Source: Candidatus Megaera polyxenophila (GTDB lineage Bacteria > Pseudomonadota > Alphaproteobacteria > Rickettsiales > Rickettsiaceae). From it: a stretch of 64,000 nucleotides of DNA. Where the stretch lies: positions 1,304,001 through 1,368,000 of the forward strand of contig AP017964.1 of NCBI GenBank assembly GCA_037101405.1, given 5' to 3'. Every line of letters starts with the position of its first letter. Positions within the stretch are counted from its first letter, which is position 1. The notes beneath the pieces were generated by a model. That model searched no databases. It was not told the origin of the DNA and saw only the letters and a list, made by a program, of their open reading frames with translations. The position numbers and the translations under genes were made by a program. This document shows positions 37,264-46,092 of the stretch, piece by piece.

Positions 37264-37977
37264 TTGGTATTTAACACAAGTGTAAATAAAGTATTTATCT
37301 TTATCGTAAATTTAACTAGCTGTATAAATAACGTATCCACGTACTGGGAATACCTCTCGGTTCAAGAGAAAATAAAGGCAAACAAGTATCATACTGAATA
37401 TTTAAGTAACAAATACATTATATCACATGGTATTTTAAGGTATATTTTGAGTTTCTACACAAAACAACATCCTCAAAAAATCGAATTTAATTATAATGAG
37501 TATGGAAAACCTTTCTTAAAAAATAGTAATATCCAATTTAATATGTCTCATTCCCATAACATGGTCAGTTATATGATAGCTTTAAACTGTAGGGTGGGTA
37601 TCGATATAGAATTACATGATAAAAATCTAAACATTGAGGAGCTTGCTGGTTATGTACTAACTCCAGAGGAGCACAAATATTTATCCAGTCTTAAACCTCG
37701 AGATAAACTTAGTTTTTTTTATACTTTCTGGACCAAAAAGGAAGCTTTAGTAAAGGCTATTGGTCAAGGATTATCTTATCCTATTAATACCATCGAAGTT
37801 ATGAGATTATTATCTGGTAAAGGCATTCTGCTTAATGATGTGAATAATGAACTAAGTCAACAATGGTATTGCTATGAATTAGAAGTCCCGGAAAATTACT
37901 CCGGAGCTATTGGAATAGAGAATAAAATAGATGAAATAGTTTATCTAGAAATGAACAATCAACAAAATAATTTTTGA
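37264..37977 (+). CDS. Sfp-type 4'-phosphopantetheinyl transferase, 5'-truncated by IS-C
   Basis: 237 codons from TTG 37264, which lies in the IS-C target duplication. Sfp/Gsp-type PPTase: 'FNYNEYGKPFL', 'IQFNMSHSHNMVSY', Mg-binding 'CRVGIDIELHD' and 'FYTFWTKKEALVKAIGQGL'. It transfers phosphopantetheine from CoA to carrier proteins of NRPS/PKS systems. The first 27 codons were separated by IS-C; the retained part still begins before the first core strand ('KVFIFIVNL'), so a shortened enzyme might fold if translation initiates here. AcpS (58403) would serve fatty-acid ACP, leaving this enzyme for a specialised pathway. Confidence 0.8.
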   Translation: MVFNTSVNKVFIFIVNLTSCINNVSTYWEYLSVQEKIKANKYHTEYLSNKYIISHGILRYILSFYTKQHPQKIEFNYNEYGKPFLKNSNIQFNMSHSHNMVSYMIALNCRVGIDIELHDKNLNIEELAGYVLTPEEHKYLSSLKPRDKLSFFYTFWTKKEALVKAIGQGLSYPINTIEVMRLLSGKGILLNDVNNELSQQWYCYELEVPENYSGAIGIENKIDEIVYLEMNNQQNNF

Positions 37978-37991
37978 TAATAAGGATTATA

Positions 37992-38234
37992 ATGACTAAA
38001 TTAGAGTCTCAGCAGAGAATAATTGGATTCTTAAATGAAGAATTTGCTAAAATAAAACAGTGGCAGCAAACCAATCAAAAAGTTAAAGTGAAAGCAGTAG
38101 AAAAAAAAGCTAAAAAATTGCTTAATGATATTGAATTAATGTTGAGAATCAATGCAGGTGATAATGAGGTAAATTTAAAGATTACTGAAATTAAAAAAGA
38201 AATAAAAAACTATTTTTCATATTTAAAACTATAA
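37992..38234 (+). CDS. Small coiled-coil protein, unknown
   Basis: 80 aa from ATG 37992 (AAGG 7 nt upstream; an earlier ATT/ATA-rich start overlapping the PPTase is less likely). Very Lys/Glu-rich and helical: 'AVEKKAKKLLNDIELMLR', 'LKITEIKKEIKNYFSYL'. No membrane segment or known family. It lies 14 bp after the PPTase gene and before elbB, so it belongs to this block. Confidence 0.6.
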   Translation: MTKLESQQRIIGFLNEEFAKIKQWQQTNQKVKVKAVEKKAKKLLNDIELMLRINAGDNEVNLKITEIKKEIKNYFSYLKL

Positions 38235-38311
38235 TATTCAAGAAATTTTAGACTTTCACTAATTAGCTGCTACAATTATAAAACATATTATATATTTTAT
38301 TGAAAGAAATT

Positions 38312-38995
38312 ATGATAAGAGTTGCCGTGGTAATTTCAGGTTGTGGTCATCTTGATGGAGCTGAAATTTCTGAAACAGTATTTACATTACTTGAACTAGA
38401 TAGAAATAATGTTGAGACTAGAATTTTTGCTCCGAATCAGAAACAGCATTATGTCATCAATCATTTGACTAAAAAAGAAGTAGTTGAGGAGCGTAACGTC
38501 CTTGTTGAATCTGCACGTATTGCTCGTGGAGCAATTCAGTCATTAAATGAATTGCAGGTAAAAGATTTTGATGCATTAATTTTACCTGGAGGGTTCGGAG
38601 CAGCTACGAATTTATCAGACTTAGCATTCAAAAATGAAAATGCCACAGTAATTGAAGATTTACGGAAGATAATCATAGAGTTTTATAAGTTATCAAAGCC
38701 TATTGGAGGAATATGTATTTCTCCTGCGGTTTTAGTTTTAGCTTTAAAAGATTTTGTACAAGTAAAAATTACCCTTGGTGATAAAAATGAACTTGTTGCT
38801 AAACTGGGGACATTGGAAGAAATTTGTGTGGCTGATGACATAGTTATAGATTGGGAAAATAAACTGGTTACTACTCCTGCTTTTATGATAGATGCACCAT
38901 TAACTCAAATACATACGGGAATTAGTAAACTGGTAAATAAAATCATTGAAATGCACAATCGCATAAAACCTCCGGGAGAAATAAATGAGTGCTAA
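38312..38995 (+). CDS. elbB: ElbB-type DJ-1/PfpI-family protein
   Basis: 227 aa from ATG 38312. It matches ElbB (isoprenoid biosynthesis-associated, glyoxalase-like): 'VAVVISGCGHLDGAEISE', 'VLVESARIARGAIQSLNEL', 'ALILPGGFGAATNLSDLA', nucleophile Cys in 'PIGGICISPAVL', and 'VTTPAFMIDAPLTQIHTGI'. In E. coli ElbB has glyoxalase activity in vitro; its true role is unclear. Normal family length. It may be housekeeping rather than part of the PPTase block. Confidence 0.88.
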   Translation: MIRVAVVISGCGHLDGAEISETVFTLLELDRNNVETRIFAPNQKQHYVINHLTKKEVVEERNVLVESARIARGAIQSLNELQVKDFDALILPGGFGAATNLSDLAFKNENATVIEDLRKIIIEFYKLSKPIGGICISPAVLVLALKDFVQVKITLGDKNELVAKLGTLEEICVADDIVIDWENKLVTTPAFMIDAPLTQIHTGISKLVNKIIEMHNRIKPPGEINEC

Positions 38996-39091
38996 AAATA
39001 TAAGGTGTTTAAAATAGCAAGTATCTTGGATATGATGTATATCATAAATGCAAAATATTCTTAGGCCAAAAATTAGATTTCTCCAGATATT

Positions 39092-39670
39092 CTAATTTAA
39101 AGTGACAAACTGCGTAATTTCTTTATATAAAATCTTGTTTACTATATTAATCACTTTTTGGTAAGAGGATTTAATAAAAAAGTGATCACCAGGTAGTAAT
39201 TCGTATTGAAATAAAGCAGTAGTCTGTTCCTGCCATTTTAGTAAATCTTGGGAGTCAAATGTATCATCATTCAGACCTCCTAACGCCATTATGGGGCAAG
39301 CTAGGGGTGGTTCGCTATAATAGCTGTAGGTTTCAGATATACAGAAATCAGCACGTATTATTGGTAGGAATATGTCCATCAGTTCCTTGTTCTCAATTAT
39401 ATCTCTTGGAATTCCATTATATTCACGAATTTTTTGGATAAGTTCTGGACTTGGTAAGCGATGAATAGGGGGTCTTTTTAGCGGTACTTGTGGCGCCTTG
39501 GTTCCTGATATAATTAAGCTTTTGGGTTGCTGCATTGCTTTTTTTCGCAATATGCGTGTAAATTCAAACGATATTAACGCTCCAATACTGTGACCAAACA
39601 GAATATAAGGTTTATCAAGGTAGTTATGAAAATTTAAGGATAATTCATTAACGATGTCTGATATATTATA
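39092..39670 (-). pseudogene. Type II thioesterase (GrsT-like), N-terminus missing
   Basis: The frame is open from 39670 down to 39092 and includes the catalytic Ser motif 'ILFGHSIGALISFEF', 'PRDIIENKELMDIFLPIIRA' and 'LACPIMALGGLNDD', and the catalytic His in 'LLPGDHFFIKSS'. Type II thioesterases unload misprimed NRPS/PKS carrier domains. The family needs about 60-70 more N-terminal residues, including the 'FPHAGG' strand; these are absent, cut at the 39670/39671 junction. The shorter frame from TTG 39550 would lack the active Ser. Confidence 0.78.
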
Positions 39671-40723
39671 TTACCCCTGACCGAATATAAAAATGCCTTT
39701 CAGAGCATTAATTCTCCTAGTATTCTACAATATTCTTCTCCTTTATTTTCTTTAAAAATTCATATTGCCAACCTTATGAAAGAAAGGCAGATAAAATGTA
39801 AACCTGAGCAAATTTTGCTTACATCTGGTGCTCAACAAGCAATGACATTAATATGTAAACTATTAATAGATAAAGGTGATAGTGTTATAATTGAAGAAAT
39901 CAGTTACCCAGGATTTATACAAATTGCTAAATCTGCACATGCTAATCTTATATCTACTCCTGTTGATTATAAGAACGGTATAATAACAGAGCAATTAAAA
40001 AAACTTTTAATGAAAAATAAAACTCCTAAATTGCTTTATACTATCCCTGAGGGACATAATCCTTCAGGAATAAGTTTAAGCAATGAAAAGCGTTTGGAAA
40101 TTGTCAATATAGCTAGTTCTTGGCAACTTCCTATTGTAGAAGATGATGCTTATGGGTTTATTAACTATGGTAAGATAAATCCTCCACTTTACTCTTACTC
40201 TAGTGGATTAGTATTTTATATAGGGTCTTTCTCTAAAATACTTTCGCCTGCTGCTAGGCTAGGTTGGATTATTGCTCCGGAATATTTAATACAAAAACTG
40301 GAAATATTAAAAGAAGGTATGGACATCAATACGTCAACCTTATCACAATACATAATTAATAATTATCTTAACCAAGGTTGTCTAAATGAACATCTTCAGT
40401 TTCTTAAAAACCATTATAAGAAAAAAAGAGATATAATGGTGGAAGCAATTAAACATTATATTCCAGAGATGGATTTTTCTATACCTAACAGTGGATTTTT
40501 TATATGGGGAAGACTTCCCGATATTAATACAAATAAGCTTTTTGTTCAGGCCCTAGAAAACAATAAAGTATCTTTTTTGCCTGGCTCAGCTTTTGGAGTT
40601 AAACATAATAGTTCTTTAGCAACTTGTTTACGTTTAAGCTTTGCATTGTGTGATATTAACATGATTGAGATAGGAATAAAACGTTTAAAACAAGCTTTAA
40701 AAGAATATAAAACTAGATCTTAA
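39671..40723 (+). pseudogene. PLP-dependent aminotransferase (class I/MocR type), N-terminus missing
   Basis: From 39671 the frame reads 'LPLTEYKNAFQSINSPSILQ', then, after ATG 39776, 'EQILLTSGAQQAMTLICKLL', 'IPEGHNPSGISLS', 'IVEDDAYGFINY' and the Schiff-base Lys in 'YIGSFSKILSPAARLGWI'. This is the 2-aminoadipate aminotransferase / MocR-type fold. The residues before 'LPLTEY' (about 50-60 for a plain aminotransferase, more if a GntR domain was present) are gone at the junction with the thioesterase. The remaining 315-aa frame from ATG 39776 lacks part of the small domain. Confidence 0.78.
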
Positions 40724-40742
40724 ATTAACTACAGGTTTTACT

Positions 40743-41366
40743 ATGAGTATATATAATTTTATAGAGTTAGGTATAGCGTACTTATTAGCAGCAATGATGC
40801 CTGGGCCATCTATTGCATTAATTATTAGAAATGCTCTTATAAATTCTCGTTTGTCAAGTATACAAGCTGCATTAGGTACAATATTAGGAACAGCATTACA
40901 ATTTGGTTTAGTACTGACTATTTTAGTTTTTATAGAAAATAACTTAGTCCTTTTTAAAATATTAAAAATTTTATGCTCTATTTATTTAATATACTTAGGA
41001 ATAAGGATGTTATTTGCTAGACAGCAAGAAAAATTAAGTTTAGATGAACAGAAACCTAAAAAATCATGTTTGAGTAATAACCAAAATTATCTTTTAGAAG
41101 CTTTATTTGTTGAATTTCTAAATCCTTTAGCTTTTACATTTTTTATAAGTATAATCACTGTCTTTGTAGATCAGATAGAATCTTTTAGAGTTAAGTTTAT
41201 ATGTTGGTTAGAGATTGTAATTCTAAGTTCTGTATGGTTTGTTACAGTTTCACTAGTTATCTCTTCTGAAAAAATTACTTTTTATACTAGAAATTTTAAT
41301 AGAGTATTAGAAGTATCAGCTGGATGCATATTTATATTATTTGGCAGTAAGATATTGTTGGTGTAG
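40743..41366 (+). CDS. LysE/RhtB-family amino acid exporter
   Basis: 207 aa, about six hydrophobic segments. The family start 'YLLAAMMPGPSIALIIRNAL', 'LYLGIRML' equivalent and 'EFLNPLAFTFFISII' are present. Members export lysine, homoserine, threonine or related metabolites. It is 19 bp after the aminotransferase and probably co-transcribed with it, which suggests export of an amino-acid-type product or excess precursor. Confidence 0.85.
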   Translation: MSIYNFIELGIAYLLAAMMPGPSIALIIRNALINSRLSSIQAALGTILGTALQFGLVLTILVFIENNLVLFKILKILCSIYLIYLGIRMLFARQQEKLSLDEQKPKKSCLSNNQNYLLEALFVEFLNPLAFTFFISIITVFVDQIESFRVKFICWLEIVILSSVWFVTVSLVISSEKITFYTRNFNRVLEVSAGCIFILFGSKILLV

Positions 41367-41645
41367 AATTGATATGGTAATAGTTTTCTCTCAAATTATT
41401 GTCATGTTTCCATTAGTGAGATATTGATAATTTCAAGCCTATGATTCTGGTTTAGGGCTCGCAATGTGTTCCATATTCCCCGCCATATGTGGAGAATCTT
41501 TAAAATTCCCTCCTTTCTACTAAGAAATATTTATTATTTAGATCTTCCATAGAGATCCTCTATAGTTATCTGAAATTCACTGTTGCTTTTCTGTAAGCTA
41601 TTTGCTTAAACTTTAGAATTGATAGAAGTGGTAAATTGATCTAAT
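41367..41645. other. Intergenic region before IS-C copy 3
   Basis: 279 bp without a recognisable gene. It contains a short hairpin around 41488-41511 (ATTCCCC ... GGAGAAT). The last 9 bp are the IS-C target duplication. Confidence 0.35.
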
Positions 41646-43072
41646 GAGTTATTGTCAAATGTTGTGTATGAAAAAAATTAGGCAACATATTTTTTCTCAT
41701 TTAAGTTATCGTTACTAATTTCACTTACATGAATTCCATCTATAAATTTTTCCATATTAATAACTTGGGCAATGCGGTTTTTACCTCGTAAAGGTTTCCA
41801 CCTTTTTTCTGCTTCAAGGAATAATTTATAGGTAGCAGCAATAATAGTATTTCTCGAAAAACAATTCCTAGATTTTCTAGTTCTATGCTTAACCGTAGCA
41901 AAGGTAGATTCAATAGGATTAGTTGTCCGCAAATGTATCCAGTGCTCCCCTGGAAAATCGTAAAAAGCTAATAACTCTTTTTCATTTTTCAATAAGCATT
42001 CTGTAGCCTTAGGATATTTAGCAGAATAAGCCAAGATAAATTTTTTCCAACTGGATTCAGCTTCTTCTCTAGAACTAGCCATATAAATATTATGTATCAT
42101 TTGCTTGGCTTTAGCTTGCTGAGATTTTGGTAACTTATTCAAAATATTAGAAGTCTTATGTACCCAACAGCGCTGATGTACCGTAGTAGGATATTCTTCT
42201 GTCAGAGCTCCCCAAAAACCAAGTGCTCCATCTCCAACAGCTAAGGCAGGAGAGTGTATCAGACCTCTGCTTTTTATGTCGAGTAATAATCCTTGCCAGC
42301 TTTCCTTGCTTTCTCTAAAACCATCATCTATAGCGACCAATTCCTTTTTTCCGTATTCATCAACACCAATTATTACCAAAATACAGTTCTTCTCCGATTC
42401 CATTCTTGCCTGTAAATAAATACCATCAACCCAGAAGTAGACATATTTCTTCTTTGTTAAATCTCGTCTTTGCCATAACAAATATTGATCATACCACTCA
42501 GATTTTAGCCTGGATATTACATTAGGTGATAAGTTCTTTGGCTTGCTACCCAATATAGGTTCAAAGCTATCAGCAAAATCTGTAGTAGATATTCCCTTTA
42601 AATAAAGTAGCGGTAATAGAACATCTATAGTAACCGTACGCCTCATGTATTGCGGAATCAGATTAGAAGAGAATTTTATATCCTCTTTACCTCTATCTCT
42701 TACCCGTGGTACTTTTACTGCTACCTCTCCTATACCGGTTTGTATGTTGCGCTCAGGTAAGTAGCCATTGCGGACGACTTGTTTACTCCCATTAGTAAGT
42801 AACTTATCTTGGTAGGATGATATAAAATTTTGTACCTCTTCCTCTATAGCTAGTTGCAACATTTTTTGAGCTGACTCCCTTAAAAACTCACTTAATACAT
42901 CTGTTACTAAATTTTGTGTTGGATTTTTATAATCAATTATATTACTCTTTCTCATGGTGTATTCCTTATTTTATTGTTAATAGGATTTGCAAATTACAAT
43001 AATAATATTAATTTGCGAATACGCCACCTAATCTTCTATCTCACCTCCATACACAACTTTCCATCATAACTC
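41646..43072 (-). mobile_element. IS-C copy 3 (1427 bp), reverse orientation
   Basis: Same ends and length as copy 2; 9-bp duplication TGATCTAAT at 41637-41645 and 43073-43081. It sits about 200 bp upstream of bamA. Confidence 0.95.
41678..42955 (-). CDS. IS-C transposase, copy 3
   Basis: 425 aa, identical in translation to the copy at 35953; all Mutator-type catalytic residues are present. Confidence 0.93.
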   Translation of the reverse strand: MRKSNIIDYKNPTQNLVTDVLSEFLRESAQKMLQLAIEEEVQNFISSYQDKLLTNGSKQVVRNGYLPERNIQTGIGEVAVKVPRVRDRGKEDIKFSSNLIPQYMRRTVTIDVLLPLLYLKGISTTDFADSFEPILGSKPKNLSPNVISRLKSEWYDQYLLWQRRDLTKKKYVYFWVDGIYLQARMESEKNCILVIIGVDEYGKKELVAIDDGFRESKESWQGLLLDIKSRGLIHSPALAVGDGALGFWGALTEEYPTTVHQRCWVHKTSNILNKLPKSQQAKAKQMIHNIYMASSREEAESSWKKFILAYSAKYPKATECLLKNEKELLAFYDFPGEHWIHLRTTNPIESTFATVKHRTRKSRNCFSRNTIIAATYKLFLEAEKRWKPLRGKNRIAQVINMEKFIDGIHVSEISNDNLNEKKYVA

Positions 43073-43156
43073 TGATCTAATTGCTTCGGAGTCTTTATCA
43101 GTAATATCTATTTTTAGTTCTAAAATCCCTGAGTTAATAGCATTTATATCAATCAT
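43073..43156 (-). pseudogene. Short open frame cut by IS-C
   Basis: On the minus strand ATG 43156 begins 'MIDINAINSGILELKIDITD' and runs into IS-C. With the element removed, the frame would stop after 'EAIRSIYHFYQF' (35 codons), so it was either a very small peptide or an already truncated gene. No family recognised. Confidence 0.3.
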
Positions 43157-43274
43157 AACGTTCCTAATAGCTTTTCTTGTTGTAATTTTTGTTCTAACTG
43201 CTATAAAAATCTATTAGTTCTGGGCATAATTTTGTTCTATAAGTTTTAGTTTGTTTTTTATAAGAGGCGTGTTT

Positions 43275-45563
43275 GTGAATAAAGTAATAAGACTAATTTT
43301 TTTGGCAAGCTCTTTGTTTGTTTTTTCCTATGCTGTTGCCGATGAAAAAATTACCAAGATTGTTGTACATGGGAATCAAAGAATTCAGACATCAACCATC
43401 GAAGAGTATATAGGTTTAAGGGAAGGACAGCAATTTTCTTTAGAATCTCAAAATGATGCCGTTAAAAGTTTATATGCAACTTCATTATTTGAAGATGTTT
43501 CCATAAATTTTGCAAACGGGGTTTTAAGAGTTGATGTAAAAGAAACACCTTTTGTAAGCAAAGTAACTTTTACCGGGAATTCCAAGATAAAATCTGCAAT
43601 CCTTACAAATGAAATCTCAACTGTTGCGGGTGAATCGTTAAGAAAAGCAAAACTGAGAGCAGACGTAGAAAAAATTAAGGAAATGTATAAACGTTCTGGT
43701 AGATTTTCTGTTAACGTTAACTCTAAAATTGAGGAACAGGGCAACAATGCCGTCAAAGTTATTTTTCAAATTACTGAAGGTCCAAAAACTGGAGTGAAAT
43801 CCATTTACTTCGCCGGTAATGCGAATTATTCAAATTCTGAATTAAGATCTGTTATAATGACCAAGGAATCTAAATGGTTCAGGTTTTTAGAGACTAACGA
43901 TACCTATGATCCTGACAGGATAGAATATGATAAGCATCTGCTTACCAAATTCTATAACTCAGTAGGATTTGCAGATTTTAACGTAATTTCAGTTACAGCG
44001 GATTTACTTCCGACAAAGGAGGGATTTATATTAACTTATTCAGTTGATGAAGGTAACAAATATCAATTTGGGAATATTACAGTTAATAATAAATTAAAAA
44101 ATGTCGCAACTGAAGAAGTAGAAAAGTTTATTTCTCAGAAAAAGGGAGAAACTTTTAATTTAGACTCTATGGAATCGATTGCCGAGAAAATAACCAGTTA
44201 TTTGGGAAGTCGTGGTTATCCGCAAGTAGAGGTTTATCCTGATATAAAACCAAATAGGGAAGCTAGAATAGTAGATGTGGTAATCGTAGTTGATCAGGCT
44301 GATAAGATTTTTATAAATAAAATCAATATTGAAGGCAACTTGAAAACCGAGGACCATGTTATTAGACGTCAACTTAGAATAGCAGAAGGTGATATATTTA
44401 ATCGCTCAAAGATTGAAAAAGGTGAGCAAAATATTCGTAATTTGGATTATTTCGATAAATTAATGCTAAAAATAGCTCCTACTGATCGAAGAGACCGTTA
44501 CGATATTAATATAGATGTTGAAGAAAAATCTACTTCTTCTATTGGACTAGACCTTGGATATAATACTGCTGGCGGTCCTTTTGGGCGCATATCCTTTTTA
44601 GAAAGGAATTTACTTGGTACTGGTAAATATTTAAATGCTGGTATACAAGTCGGTAAAAAAAGCATTAGCTATTATGGAGGGGTGACAAATCCTCATTTTC
44701 TTGATAAAGATTTGTCTTTAGGAGTGAATTTTTTTAGAACCCAGGATGGTCGCGGTAGTGGTTTTGGTAACGGTGAACAGAATTACTCTAAAACTTCTAC
44801 CGGGGGCAAGACATCGATTGGTTATGACATAACCGACGATCTATCTCATGAGGTTGAGTATTTACTTAAACAGGACAAACTAAGTGGCCCATCAGATTCT
44901 GCTTCTGTATTTATTAAAGAGCAAATGGGTAAATTTACGACTTCGGCTATTGGCCACAGTTTGACTTACGATAGAACTGACAGTAGGATATTGCCTAAAA
45001 ACGGCTATTTAATAGTCGGAAGCCAGGAATTTGCTGGGGTTGGCGGCAATACAAAATATCTAAAACATGAACTTGACGGTAAATATTTCAAGTCCTTTGT
45101 TGAGAATAAATACACATTAAAGCTGTCTGCTGCTGCTGGTCATATTAAAGGTGTAAGCGGTAAAAAAGTAAGGATTTCGGATAGATTTAATTTGGGAGAT
45201 GCTTCTCTGAGGGGTTTTGCTCCAGGGGGTATAGGACCTAGGGATAAAAAAACCGATGAAGGTTTTGGCGGTCAGAAATATTATACTGTATCTTCAGAAT
45301 TGAATTTTCCACTAGGCTTACCGCAGGAGTTTAATGTGACGGGAGCCGTTTTTGCGGATGCTGGTTCCTTATGGGATGCTGATTCAAAATCTTCTACTCC
45401 AGAAGGATTCTACAATGATAAAGCTCTAAGAGCTTCAGTAGGTTTTGGCTTTATATGGATAACCAAAATTGCTCCTATCAAGGTATACTGGGGTTTCCCA
45501 ATGAAGAAACAGAAATATGATGAAAAACAAACTTTTCATATTCAATTTTCTACAAACTTGTAA
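43275..45563 (+). CDS. bamA: Outer-membrane protein assembly factor BamA
   Basis: 762 aa from GTG 43275, chosen for AAGAGG 7 nt upstream and because it starts directly with the signal peptide ('VIRLIFLASSLFVFSYAVA', cleavage near 'VADE'). Five POTRA domains follow (residues ~25-420), then the 16-strand barrel. The barrel's conserved loop-6 motif region is 'RISDRFNLGDASLRGFAPGG', and the last strand ends 'TFHIQFSTNL'. It inserts beta-barrel proteins into the outer membrane and is essential. IS-C lies ~200 bp upstream, so its original upstream partner is no longer adjacent. Confidence 0.93.
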   Translation: MNKVIRLIFLASSLFVFSYAVADEKITKIVVHGNQRIQTSTIEEYIGLREGQQFSLESQNDAVKSLYATSLFEDVSINFANGVLRVDVKETPFVSKVTFTGNSKIKSAILTNEISTVAGESLRKAKLRADVEKIKEMYKRSGRFSVNVNSKIEEQGNNAVKVIFQITEGPKTGVKSIYFAGNANYSNSELRSVIMTKESKWFRFLETNDTYDPDRIEYDKHLLTKFYNSVGFADFNVISVTADLLPTKEGFILTYSVDEGNKYQFGNITVNNKLKNVATEEVEKFISQKKGETFNLDSMESIAEKITSYLGSRGYPQVEVYPDIKPNREARIVDVVIVVDQADKIFINKINIEGNLKTEDHVIRRQLRIAEGDIFNRSKIEKGEQNIRNLDYFDKLMLKIAPTDRRDRYDINIDVEEKSTSSIGLDLGYNTAGGPFGRISFLERNLLGTGKYLNAGIQVGKKSISYYGGVTNPHFLDKDLSLGVNFFRTQDGRGSGFGNGEQNYSKTSTGGKTSIGYDITDDLSHEVEYLLKQDKLSGPSDSASVFIKEQMGKFTTSAIGHSLTYDRTDSRILPKNGYLIVGSQEFAGVGGNTKYLKHELDGKYFKSFVENKYTLKLSAAAGHIKGVSGKKVRISDRFNLGDASLRGFAPGGIGPRDKKTDEGFGGQKYYTVSSELNFPLGLPQEFNVTGAVFADAGSLWDADSKSSTPEGFYNDKALRASVGFGFIWITKIAPIKVYWGFPMKKQKYDEKQTFHIQFSTNL

Positions 45564-46092
45564 AGTTCTCTGAATTTATTTACGTTGCAAAAATTAATAT
45601 TACAAAATTTTGCAACGTTGTAGCTTAAAGAGATACTTATTCTCTTTACAATGAAGTCTGGTTATTTATTTAACAGGTTAGACTAAAAACCTTGTATTTT
45701 TATCAAGGTATTAGAAGAGTCATCTTGTTATGTTAGTAAGCATAAGCAGATTTAAGAGAACAGGATACGTGATATAGGAATTTGTTGTTTGTGTAGCTAC
45801 TATAGGTAACTTTAAATATAATCATATGACTAATATTATTTAAAGCTTTTAAGTAGAGTGGTAAAATATAAGGGGATTTGGTAAACAGGGATTGATGGTT
45901 ATAAGGCCCTACTTTAGAAAACGCTTATTTTTCACCTTTGTTTGCCCAAACTATATAGTGATGCAGAAATAATACCTAAGCTTATTTAGAAGTAGAAATT
46001 TTTGTCTATTGGATTGGAAAGTTTATTTTATGAATCTTGGTAGTTTTATACTAATTAATAAGTGTTGATTTATTTTGTTTTAGGAGGAAGTG
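45564..46092. other. bamA-sucA intergenic region
   Basis: 529 bp without a gene. Its first 150 bp hold three consecutive hairpins (45582-45618; AAAGAGA/TCTCTTT at 45627-45647; CCTTG/CAAGG near 45691-45709). The rest is AT-rich leader of sucA, with a strong AGGAGG at 46082-46087. Confidence 0.5.
45582..45618 (+). terminator. Hairpin after bamA
   Basis: ACGTTGCAAAAATT (45582-45595) pairs with AAATTTTGCAACGT (45605-45618), a 13-14 bp stem 19 nt after the bamA stop. No T-run follows, so it may stabilise the mRNA or act as a bidirectional signal rather than a classical terminator. Confidence 0.5.

Noticed and set aside
38300-38311. Longer start for elbB at TTG 38300
   Set aside because: The four extra residues are not family-like and ATG 38312 directly begins the conserved strand.
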